Of a DNA stretch of 64,000 bases, positions 32,396 to 40,800 are shown in pieces. Below the pieces are notes generated by a model that saw only the letters and a program-made list of their open reading frames with translations, had not been told where the DNA came from and ran no database searches. The position numbers and the translations under genes were made by a program. Position 1 is the stretch's first letter. Every line of letters begins with the position of its first letter. Source of the DNA: Bythopirellula sp041737835 (GTDB taxonomy: Bacteria > Planctomycetota > Planctomycetia > Pirellulales > Lacipirellulaceae); the NCBI GenBank assembly GCA_041737835.1, contig JBGSQY010000030.1. One strand, 5' to 3'.

Positions 32396-33352
32396 TTAAT
32401 CCACACGCAAGACGATTTTGCCTCTCACACCGCCGCGCTCGATGCGTCGGTGGGCCTCGGCGGCCTCTTGGAGAGGCAATTCCGCGCTGATGACAGGACG
32501 GAGCTGACCTCGCTCGACCAGTGTTGCAATGGTTGCTAAACGTGCAGGGTCTGGGGATGTAAAGACAAAATGGAGAGCTGCATTTTTGCTATAAGCGTTG
32601 AGCAGGTTGTGGGGTTGATCGTGGTCGACGATGCTGACTAATCGCCCCCCGAACGCAAGACAGTCGATGCTCCGATGGAATGTATCCCCTCCGACCGTGT
32701 CGATCACCACGTCCACTCCGCGGCCAGCAGTTAGCGACAGCGTTTCAGCCACAAAGTCCGTCGTCTTATAGTCGATTGTGTGACTTGCTCCCAACTCACG
32801 GACCAAGGATTCATTCGCACCCTGGCACGTGGTCAAAACCCTCGCACCGCTGATTGCCGCCATCTGAATGGCGAGCGATCCAACCCCTCCCGCTCCCGCA
32901 TGGATCAGGACCGAGTCACCTGGTGAAATTCGTCCCCGCTCGAATAAGCACTGCCAGGCCGTCCCCGCAGCGAGCGGCAACGCTGCGGCCTCGACGTGCG
33001 TCAGCGTGCTCGGCTTTCTCACCACGACCGCTGCCGGAACAACATGCTGCTCCGCGTAGGTGCCGGCCCCGGCCAGCAGCGGGGTCATGTAGAACACCTC
33101 GTCTCCCACACCAACATTGTCGACACCCTCACCCACGGCCTCGACCACACCCGACGCTTCGCTGCCTAAGATCAACGGCAGTTCAACGCTGTCGGCGTAG
33201 TCGCCACGGCGCGTTTGGATATCGAGTGGATTCACACCCGAGGCATGAACGCGGACGAGCACATGCATCGGTGGTAGCGTCTGCGGGGAGTCCAACGTCT
33301 GATATTGCAATTGATCCGCGCCACCGAACGCTTCCAGGATGACTGCTTTCAT
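32396..33352 (-). CDS. Zinc-independent MDR oxidoreductase (quinone reductase-like)
   Basis: 318 residues, medium-chain dehydrogenase/reductase. N-terminal GroES-like domain (MKAVILEAFGG, VRVHASGVNPLD, PLILGSEASGVVEAVGEGV), then the NADPH-binding Rossmann domain with VLIHAGAGGVGSLAIQMA. The catalytic zinc ligands are absent (no Cys after GxNP, GSEASG in place of GHE with C-rich loop), so this belongs to the quinone oxidoreductase/zeta-crystallin group. It should reduce quinones or enones with NADPH in the cytoplasm. It stands alone, flanked by hairpin element copy B on one side and a 306-bp repeat-bearing gap on the other. Confidence 0.9.
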   Translation of the reverse strand: MKAVILEAFGGADQLQYQTLDSPQTLPPMHVLVRVHASGVNPLDIQTRRGDYADSVELPLILGSEASGVVEAVGEGVDNVGVGDEVFYMTPLLAGAGTYAEQHVVPAAVVVRKPSTLTHVEAAALPLAAGTAWQCLFERGRISPGDSVLIHAGAGGVGSLAIQMAAISGARVLTTCQGANESLVRELGASHTIDYKTTDFVAETLSLTAGRGVDVVIDTVGGDTFHRSIDCLAFGGRLVSIVDHDQPHNLLNAYSKNAALHFVFTSPDPARLATIATLVERGQLRPVISAELPLQEAAEAHRRIERGGVRGKIVLRVD

Positions 33353-33455
33353 GGATGTTCCTTTCGACTCAGGCTTACCCTAGGGGCAATTATCTCGCCC
33401 ACAGCGGCATGCACAAGTCGACGTTTTTTGAGCGCACGGGGCGTAAAATGGGAGC

Positions 33456-33495
33456 AGAGGAAAGGCAACCACGAATCGAACGAATAGCACGAATC
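33456..33495 (+). repeat. 40-bp direct repeat, left copy (CCACGAAT family)
   Basis: Begins AGAGGAAAGGCAACC, contains CCACGAATCGAACGAATAGC and ends CACGAATC. It matches 34901-34940 at 38 of 40 positions in the same orientation. It lies in the 306-bp gap (33353-33658) before the AT-rich gene; the rest of the gap shows no gene. Confidence 0.85.
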
Positions 33496-33658
33496 TAGGA
33501 ACCGCTTATAATTAGCGATGAGTTACAAGGCGTAAGCCGTAGATTTCAAGACTCCCGACCCCTTATCTTTTGCCTTCTTTTTTTCTAGCCGGAATAATTT
33601 TTTCGATAACATGTATGGGCGTTGACATATAGCAAAACCTAATGAAACCCCCACATTA

Positions 33659-34873
33659 ATGCGACTAGCAATGGCAAACAATTACGACGAACTCGAATTC
33701 GACTACAAGATGCATTTGCAGCTTTCTAACTTAAATGCGCACATTCAGTCGCGAAACAGAATGTCACTTACAGACGCAATGACATTTTTGCTGGTATTCA
33801 CATCATTCTCGGTGTCGTTATTGCATTCGCAAGATTCAAGCAGCGAATTTAGCCCCACTGATAACATGATTAGGTTAGGAGCTATTTGGGATCAGCAAAC
33901 AACATCATTACTCTCAGGCACATTTGAATGTCGCGTACTCCGAGTCAAAGTACCTCAAGAGCATAATATCACGAGAGATGAAGTTAGATCGCTTATCAAA
34001 GATCTCAGTCAAGATCTGTCAGCCGCTTCATTAACTAGGGTTTCAAATGCATTGGACCCCCGACTAATAGGTTCTGAAATCCCATGGTCTAACAAGACTT
34101 ATGTATTTGATGGCGAAAGCGTGACGATACACGAATCGCTGTTGGGGGCGTCCGATCTGAGTAAAACTTTCACTAGACATAATGACTATGAAATTATCAC
34201 GAGGGAGTTGAATTCGAGATCTTCCGAGCAAATATCCATAGGCGACCGCGGCTCCTTTATGGTGCACGTGCCGAAAATTTCAGATATGGTGTTCATACCG
34301 CCCGAATTGCTACAGCGGGAGGGTAAAATCATGCCAATTGAAGGCGATAATTTTCCAAATCGCTCACAAGTGTCCAGGGGTGATTTTGAGTCCGCAATTG
34401 TCGATACAACCTCAGGCTTTGTATACGAGTATCAACGGGGGACATATGGACAACTTTACTTCGAAGTCTTGCAATATCTTCCTACTACATTTGCTGGAAA
34501 CATAATTTTGCCTGGGATTCAAATGCAGTCCAAATACCAGGGCGATCGCCTACGAAGCTTTGAGCTTAGGGTGATAGACCGTGCAGCACCTAACGAGGTA
34601 ATCGAGGAAAGCGCTTTTGTCGTGAAGGCCAAGACTGAGAATGTGATCGTTGACCGCGTTGGCAGGAAGAAGCCCGTTGTTTCGACCGGCTTAGATGCAG
34701 AAGATGCAACCCAACTGATAAGCTTTGAGGAAGAGGACAAGAAAGACGAACTCAACTTTCCGCGAATTTTCGCCTTGGGACTCTTAGTTCTATTTCTGGT
34801 TCTATTTTTGTTTTTTGCTGTACTTCTAAAACACCATCGCAGACGTACTGCAAGTAAAAAGTTTGGTGGCTAG
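33659..34873 (+). CDS. AT-rich membrane-anchored protein of unknown function
   Basis: 404 residues as the full frame. A hydrophobic stretch (about 40-56, MTFLLVFTSFSVSLLHSQ) looks like a signal peptide if translation begins at Met35 (33761); the 34 residues before it are polar and may not be translated. The mature part is about 300 residues of mixed alpha/beta with no motif I recognise. A second hydrophobic segment (about 368-388, RIFALGLLVLFLVLFLFFAV) is followed by KHHRRRTASKK, so the C-terminus is anchored with a basic cytoplasmic tail. By eye the codons are richer in A and T than in all neighbours. The gene lies between two 40-bp direct repeats and may have been acquired. Confidence 0.6.
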   Translation: MRLAMANNYDELEFDYKMHLQLSNLNAHIQSRNRMSLTDAMTFLLVFTSFSVSLLHSQDSSSEFSPTDNMIRLGAIWDQQTTSLLSGTFECRVLRVKVPQEHNITRDEVRSLIKDLSQDLSAASLTRVSNALDPRLIGSEIPWSNKTYVFDGESVTIHESLLGASDLSKTFTRHNDYEIITRELNSRSSEQISIGDRGSFMVHVPKISDMVFIPPELLQREGKIMPIEGDNFPNRSQVSRGDFESAIVDTTSGFVYEYQRGTYGQLYFEVLQYLPTTFAGNIILPGIQMQSKYQGDRLRSFELRVIDRAAPNEVIEESAFVVKAKTENVIVDRVGRKKPVVSTGLDAEDATQLISFEEEDKKDELNFPRIFALGLLVLFLVLFLFFAVLLKHHRRRTASKKFGG

Positions 34874-34900
34874 ATATGGACATGTTCACCTTTCTTCTCC

Positions 34901-34940
34901 AGAAGAAAGGCAACCACGAATCGAACGAATGGCACGAATC
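34901..34940 (+). repeat. 40-bp direct repeat, right copy (CCACGAAT family)
   Basis: Begins AGAAGAAAGGCAACC and ends GGCACGAATC; two differences from the left copy at 33456-33495. It starts 28 bp after the stop of the AT-rich gene and abuts hairpin element copy C. Confidence 0.85.
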
Positions 34941-34943
34941 GGT

Positions 34944-35037
34944 CGGGTAACACCGACACTTTGTCCGCAAATGGTTATCCATCCGCGTTGGTTGAGCCGG
35001 ACACATGTCGGTGTGCGCAGCACAAGATGTTTTCGAC
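34944..35037 (-). repeat. 99-bp hairpin element, copy C (inverted, diverged)
   Basis: Read on the minus strand it starts with GTCGAAAACATCTTGTGCTG and ends near GTGTCGGTGTTACCCG, matching copies A and B but with changes in the central loop. GTAACACCGACAC and GTCGGTGTGCGCAGC preserve the palindromic arms on the plus strand. Confidence 0.7.
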
Positions 35038-35124
35038 GCACATCACCCCCAGTTCTTTTCGGCCACAAATGGAATTTTGAAGACGGAAAATCAGAAATGA
35101 CGTGGTGACACTTATTTCCTAAAA

Positions 35125-35666
35125 TCAATGCTCCATATCGGTGTATGGCTCGAATACTGTGATATGAACTAATTCTTCACCGTCAAAGACAAAATCTATT
35201 CCGCTTAAGGCATAAAGATAACACGTAGTTGGGCCGCCCTCCGTGTCGGAAGTAGAAATTGACGGCAGTGTTCCATATTTCTTGATGACGTCTTCTTTAG
35301 AGCTTGTCGCTCCAATGCCGCGGTCCGTTGTGCCAACGTACGGCTTATCAATTCCTTTATATCCGCTTGGCTTATATATGAACGTCACAGCAGCAATGCG
35401 CCCTTCCTGTTGGCCAACTGATATTCCCAATGTGGCGTTGCGAAGTCTCTTGTGAAAAAGAAACGGCTCGGATACCTCGATCCAAGCTCCCTGCAATTCT
35501 GAAATATCCTGTCCTATGTAACAATTCTTTATACCTGGCCAGCGCGAATCATATCGGCTTCATCATGTGACAGAGGCTCACTTTTCCAGGTAAAGATCGT
35601 CACAACAGCGAAACAAGCACATAACACGGTGATAATTAGAGCAGGTTGACGGAAGCTAAACTTCAT
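35125..35666 (-). pseudogene. Frameshifted small membrane-anchored protein gene
   Basis: The coding signal is in two frames. From ATG 35666 the first 45 codons (to 35529) give MKFSFRQPALIITVLCACFA and a signal anchor, ending in DMIRAGQV and a stop. In a neighbouring frame the sequence continues without break as GIKNCYIGQDISELQGAWIEV and then 120 further residues to 35125 (TFIYKPSGYKGIDKPYVGTTDRG, SGIDFVFDGEELVHITVFEPY). The distance 35666-35125 is 542 bases, one short of a multiple of three, consistent with loss of one base near 35533. The product would be about 180 residues with one membrane segment. It starts 1 bp after the stop of the small gene upstream. Function unknown. Confidence 0.55.
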
Positions 35667-35667
35667 C

Positions 35668-35834
35668 TTAATTATCGCCTTGTAGAGCGTTGCTGACCTC
35701 GTATAAAGCCAGAACCCATGCCTCTACACGTTGAATCTTGAGTTCCCGCATTAACTCATTGATTGGAAATCTCTGAATTCCTTGTTGACTTTACGGGCTA
35801 AACGGATCGATCTTTGTCGTATTAATATCGTCAT
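35668..35834 (-). pseudogene. Frameshifted ~55-residue gene coupled to the next gene
   Basis: From ATG 35834, with GAGGAG (35843-35848) eight bases upstream, the frame reads MTILIRQRSIRLARKVNKEF and stops after 28 residues. A neighbouring frame continues INELMRELKIQRVEAW and VLALYEVSNALQGDN to a TAA at 35668, one base before the ATG of the next gene. The total of 167 bases is one short of 56 codons, so a one-base loss near 35760 would explain it. The strong ribosome site and the coupled spacing argue for a once-functional operon. Confidence 0.5.
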
Positions 35835-35997
35835 TAAAGATTCTCCTCATGTTCCTTTGCGCGACAAGTATTTGCGAGACAGAAAAAAAGGGGGAGATTC
35901 ATATTGGCGCAATGCCCAAATTTAGCTGGATCCCCAGAACTCGCAGAACTCGCCTGAGGATGACAAAGGCGAAATAGTCAGCCGTTACACAAACATC

Positions 35998-36033
35998 ATT
36001 CGTGTCGATTCGTACTATTCGTGGTTTCCTTCC
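35998..36033 (-). repeat. CCACGAAT-family half-element
   Basis: On the minus strand it reads GGAAGGAAACCACGAATAGT and continues ACGAATCGACACGAAT. It lies in the 35835-36133 gap, which otherwise holds no gene and only a short palindrome at 36063-36081. Confidence 0.75.
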
Positions 36034-36062
36034 CACGTAGAACGTCACAGTATTGTAGAACT

Positions 36063-36081
36063 CCGACCTCACAGAGGTCGG
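36063..36081. repeat. Perfect 8-bp hairpin
   Basis: CCGACCTC ACA GAGGTCGG, followed by a related piece CACAGAGATCGCGTAC at 36091-36106. It precedes the stop of the sugar phosphotransferase gene (36134), so on the minus strand it lies 3' of that gene. It lacks a T-run and is not a classical terminator. Confidence 0.6.
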
Positions 36082-36133
36082 CTACAGTCTCACAGAGATC
36101 GCGTACAGTTTTGGTCAGCCACAGAGAACGCGC

Positions 36134-37552
36134 CTAATACGCGTTTTCTTGCTTGAACACGACGAACACCGTTTGGAACAGAATCTTCAGATCCATCCAC
36201 AGCGTCCACTCGCGGATGTAGCGGTGGTCGAATTCGATGCGGCGTTCCATCTTTTCGAGCGTCTCGGTTTCGCCGCGCCAGCCGTTCACTTGGGCCAGGC
36301 CCGTGATGCCGGGTTTGACTTTGTGCCGGAGCATGTAGCCATCGATCAGCGTGCGGTACTGTTCATTGTGTGCCGAGGCATGGGGCCGCGGGCCGACGAG
36401 TGACATGCTGCCACCCACGACGTTGAACAATTGCGGCAGTTCGTCTAGCGACGTCTTACGCAAGAATTTGCCAATCGGCGTGATGCGGTCGTCGTCTTTG
36501 GTGGCTTGGCGGATGTCGCTACCGTTGTCGCAGGTTTGCATCGAACGAAACTTCCAGACGAGGATTTCTTCGCCGGAGAGGCCGTAGCGTTTTTGCCGAA
36601 AGAAAACCGGCCCGGGTGAAGTGAATTTTACGAGCGCCGCGATCACAAACAGCGGCACGGCAAGTGCCGCCAGCAGCGAAAGCGAGACCACCAAATCAAA
36701 GCCCCGTTTGAGGACGCCGTCGATGCCCGAAATGGGGGTTTCAAACACGCTCACTACGGGCAGGCCATTGATTTGGTTCCAACGGGCGTGCAGCATCTGG
36801 AACACGAAAAAGTCGGGCACAATATAGACCGAGGCGGTCGTGTCGCTCAACTTACTGAGGTAGTCGCGAATTCGTTTTTCGGCGCGCATCGGGAATGTGA
36901 TGAACACCATGTCGACTTCGCCTCGGCGGGCCAAGTCGGCAAGTTGATTGAGCGTGCCGGCGCTGGGTAGATCATGACCCAAAACTTCCTTGGTACGGCT
37001 GGTAGGGCGGTCATCAAAAAAGCCTGCAAGCTCCAAGCCCAGCTCGGGCGAGGCTTGAATATTCTGTGCAAGTTGCACCGCCAATTGATTTACGCCGCAA
37101 ATGGCGAAGCGCTTGGTGTTGAAGCCGCGTTTCCGCATGTTCTTCAAGAACATCAAGAACACCACGCGGCAACTGCCCATCGCCATGGGCGTCAGAAAGA
37201 GCCAGATGATTTTCGATTCGTAACTGATGTGGGCGTTGAACTGGGTGAGCAAACCTATGCCCAACACCAGCGGCGCCGTGTAGATCCAGTTGAGCAGCAT
37301 GCACCACAATTCGAGATACAACCGCGAACCACGCCAGTTGCGGTAGAGCCCACTCATCTCGGAAGCGATCAAGTGCATCAGGAGCGTCGTCGCGCTAATG
37401 ACGGCCAGGTCTGAGCTGTCGGTCCCCAACGTGTATCGGAGCGCCAACAGAACGCTGGTAAAAATTGCCACCGAGTCGATCAGTCGATAGGCGATGCCCA
37501 ACATCGAGCGGTGAGTGCGTACCTGATAATCTGTCGAAGTGCCCACGGCCAT
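36134..37552 (-). CDS. Undecaprenyl-phosphate glucose phosphotransferase (WcaJ/WbaP-like)
   Basis: 472 residues, polyprenyl-phosphate hexose-1-phosphate transferase that starts repeat-unit assembly on undecaprenyl phosphate. Four N-terminal membrane helices (about 20-120), a CoA-binding-like Rossmann domain (about 140-255, RFAICGVNQLAVQLAQ), a membrane re-entrant helix (about 285-305), then the catalytic domain: RQKRYGLSGEEILVWKFRSM, KFLRKTSLDELPQLFNVV, MSLVGPRPHA, VKPGITGLAQVNGWRGE. All are signature segments of this family. It is outside the main polysaccharide operon, on the same strand but 6.7 kb further along, with an opposite-strand alpha-2-macroglobulin gene between. Confidence 0.93.
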   Translation of the reverse strand: MAVGTSTDYQVRTHRSMLGIAYRLIDSVAIFTSVLLALRYTLGTDSSDLAVISATTLLMHLIASEMSGLYRNWRGSRLYLELWCMLLNWIYTAPLVLGIGLLTQFNAHISYESKIIWLFLTPMAMGSCRVVFLMFLKNMRKRGFNTKRFAICGVNQLAVQLAQNIQASPELGLELAGFFDDRPTSRTKEVLGHDLPSAGTLNQLADLARRGEVDMVFITFPMRAEKRIRDYLSKLSDTTASVYIVPDFFVFQMLHARWNQINGLPVVSVFETPISGIDGVLKRGFDLVVSLSLLAALAVPLFVIAALVKFTSPGPVFFRQKRYGLSGEEILVWKFRSMQTCDNGSDIRQATKDDDRITPIGKFLRKTSLDELPQLFNVVGGSMSLVGPRPHASAHNEQYRTLIDGYMLRHKVKPGITGLAQVNGWRGETETLEKMERRIEFDHRYIREWTLWMDLKILFQTVFVVFKQENAY

Positions 37553-37860
37553 GCTTCCGGGTCAAGGGGTGAAAAGGATGCGTGGCGGAAAATGAGGCAC
37601 CACGGCTTGTGCAAGTTTACGTCCCCAAATTGAGGTAGGCGGCGTGATTTCGCGTAAGCGCAATTCATGTTGCGAAAAAGCAACAATCCCCAAAAACGCA
37701 GGGAACTAGCGAGGCCTTCCGTGCGTCAGATTTTTTGACATTTTGCGCGTGACACGACTCGGGTGGACCTTGTGTGCCATCTGACGTAGAACACACGTTT
37801 CACGCCCGACGTAGTTTCCCTGACGGCAGCAGGAACTGTTCTTTGAGGCACATTCCCACG
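37553..37860. promoter_or_regulatory. Divergent intergenic region
   Basis: 308 bp between two divergent large genes, so it must hold both promoters. GTTGCGAAAAAGCAAC (37669-37684) is a short hairpin. I saw no long repeat, no clear operator pair and no small gene. Promoter boxes cannot be assigned with confidence. Confidence 0.45.
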
Positions 37861-40800
37861 ATGATTTTGCACGACTTTATTTACCGATCTAGGCTTTTCC
37901 GAATTTTGGCTTTTGCCAGTTTGTTGCTCGCTATGACGACGCCTTTGTTCGCTGCGGATTCCAGTGAGAACCACAAATTGGCGAGTAAGCTGTTTGAGGA
38001 AGGCAACTTTCAAGAAGCGTTGGAAGCCTACGCCGCCGTGCTGGAAAATAACACCGCCGACACCGCCCATCTGGTGGCTAGTGTCGAGCGCTCGCTTGAG
38101 TGCTATCAGCGCTTGAACCGCGTGCAGGAAACCGACGTCTTCTTGGAATCGACGGCCAAGACTCATGCGGACAACTGGCAGGTGCTCGCCGCCGTGGCGC
38201 AGGGGACGATGAACCAGATTCATCACGGCACGTTGATCGGCGGCCAATTTGAACGCGGCGTCCACCGCGGCGATACCGGCAAGGTGGTCAATGCCGAAGC
38301 GCGTGACCGCGTGCGCGCGTTGCAACTGTTTCGGCAAGCCTATCGCTTGCTCGACGCAAGTCCCGAGGAACAAGGATCCTCAAAAGCCTTTTACTTTATA
38401 CAGAATTTTGCGCTCGCGGTGCAGCGGGGCAACGACACCAGCCAATCTTGGCGATTGCAGGAGCTGACCGATCTCGAATTTCTGCCCGACTACGAAGAGG
38501 GTTGGAATCCACGGTTTGCCCCGCCGATTGGCGCACCGGTCGATGAAGCAGGTCAGCCTGTGTTTTATGGTCAGGCCACCTCGTGGGAAGCGGCAAAGAA
38601 CGATGGCGAGCGGTGGCGATGGTTATTGGCCCAAACGGTTGAGTGGCAACCGAAGCGTAAAGCCTATGAGCTTGCCACGCGGGCCGACTTTTTGCTTTCG
38701 CAATTCGGCGTACAAACTTTGGCCGATTATGGCTGGTGGTTTGGACGGCAGGAAGTCAGCGGTGATTCGAAAGACACCGGCACGTTTGCGCTGCACACAC
38801 TGACCGATGAGGAAACGATCGCGCGGCTCGCGACTGGCATTCAGCGGTTCAAACTGCCCGACGAACAGAACTATATCAAACTGTACGAACAAGCCGCCAC
38901 GGCCGCGGCCGAGCATGAAGGAAGTGCCTATCTCACGCGTTGGGAGCAAGTGACAAGCTCGCTGGCCAGCATTTTTGAGAATCGCCGGCAGTATCCCCGC
39001 GCGGCTGAGTTTTGGGCTCAACTTTCGCAGCGCGGCCTCAACCAACAAGGGGCCCGCGAGCGCTACTTGCAGATCACCGCTCCCTGGGGACGCTTTGAAC
39101 CCGTCTCCTCGCAACCTGCCGGTACGGGGGCAACGTTTGATTTTCGCTATCGCAACGGCAAACGGGTCAGCTTCGTCGCGCAGAAGATTGAAGTCAAAAA
39201 GTTGCTTGACGACGTGAAGGCGTATCTCAAGTCGAATCCCAATCATCTCGATTGGGAGCAATTGCAGATTGAGAATTTCGGCTATCGGCTCGTCACGAAA
39301 GATCAGAAAAAGTACGTCGGCGCGGAAGTCGCGCGGTGGAGCTTGGACCTGCAGCCTGCGGAGAAGCACATCGACCGCCGGATTTCAGTCACAACGCCGC
39401 TGCAAGAGCCGGGGGCTTATCTGGTGACCTCGACGATGGCTGGCGGGAACAGCACAAGCATCGTGTTGTGGATCAACGACACGGCGATTGTGAAAAAACC
39501 ACTCGCTGGGGAAACTCTTTATTACGTGGCCGATGCGGTTTCGGGCCAACCGGTCGCCAAATGCAATGTCGAATTCTTTGGCTACTGGCAGCAGCATCTC
39601 GACGCGAACCGCTTCAAAATCGAAACCGTTAATTTCGCCGCGAACACCGATGCCAACGGCCTCGCGAAGATCAAAGCCGACGAGGCCAACCGACGGTATC
39701 AGTGGTTGGCCGTCGCCACGAATCCTCAGGGACGATTTGCCTATCTCGGGTTTCGCAACATTTGGGGGGGTGACTATTACGACCAGGAATATCAGCAAGT
39801 CAAAGTCTTCACGATCACCGATCGACCTGTTTACCGACCGCAACAGAAAGTTCATTTCAAATTCTGGGTCGCCAATGCGCAGTATGACATGTCGGATGAA
39901 TCGCGGTTCGCGGCCAAGTCCTTTCAAGTTGAGATTCGCGATCCTAAGAACGAGAAAGTCTACAGTTCGCAGTTGATCTCCGATTTGTACGGCGGGCTGT
40001 CGGGAGATTGGGAAGTCCCCGCGGGAGCGACGCTAGGGCAGTACCAGATTAACGTGGTGAATCACGGCGGCGGGACATTCCGAGTCGAGGAATATAAGAA
40101 GCCCGAATTTGAAGTGTCGGTCGACGCGCCGAAAGAGCCGGTGCAATTGGGCGAGACGTTCACCGCTAAGATTACGGCCAAGTATTATTTCGGCTCGCCG
40201 GTGGTGAATGCCAAAGTTCATTACAAGGTGCTCCGCACGAACCACACCGATGCTTGGTTCCCACCATCACCGTGGGATTGGTTGTACGGGGCCGGTTACG
40301 GTTGGTTCTCGGAAGATTACAGTTGGTATCCCGGCTGGGCACGCTGGGGATGCGTGGCCCCCTCGCCGTGGGCATTCTGGCGAAATCCCGCGCCACCGGA
40401 AGTGGTGGCCGATCAGCAAGTTGAGATCGGTCCCGACGGAACGGTCAATGTCGAAATCGACACGGCCCTGGCCAAGCAGTTGCATCCCAATCAGGATCAC
40501 AGCTACGAAATCCAAGCCGAGGTTGTCGACGAATCACGACGGACGATTGTCGGTACGGGCAAAGTGCTCGTTGCGCGCGAGCCGTTTAAGGTCATGATTT
40601 GGACCGACCGTGGCCACTATCGTACGGACGACACGATCACCGTGGGCGCCGCGGCACGCACACTCAACGGCAATCCGGTCGCTGGGAAGGGCAAGCTGCG
40701 TCTATTAAAAATTACGTACAAAGACGCCAAGCCCGTTGAAGCCGAAGTCGGGCGATGGGATTTGGAACTCGGTGAAACGGGGCGGGCCGAACTTCCGATC

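Noticed and set aside
36063..36081. Terminator of the WcaJ-type gene
   Set aside because: The hairpin is perfect but is not followed by a T-run in the right direction.
37726..38373. Minus-strand 215-residue open frame opposite the start of the alpha-2-macroglobulin gene
   Set aside because: It overlaps the signal peptide and TPR-like part of a well-supported gene in the reverse direction and has no recognisable content.
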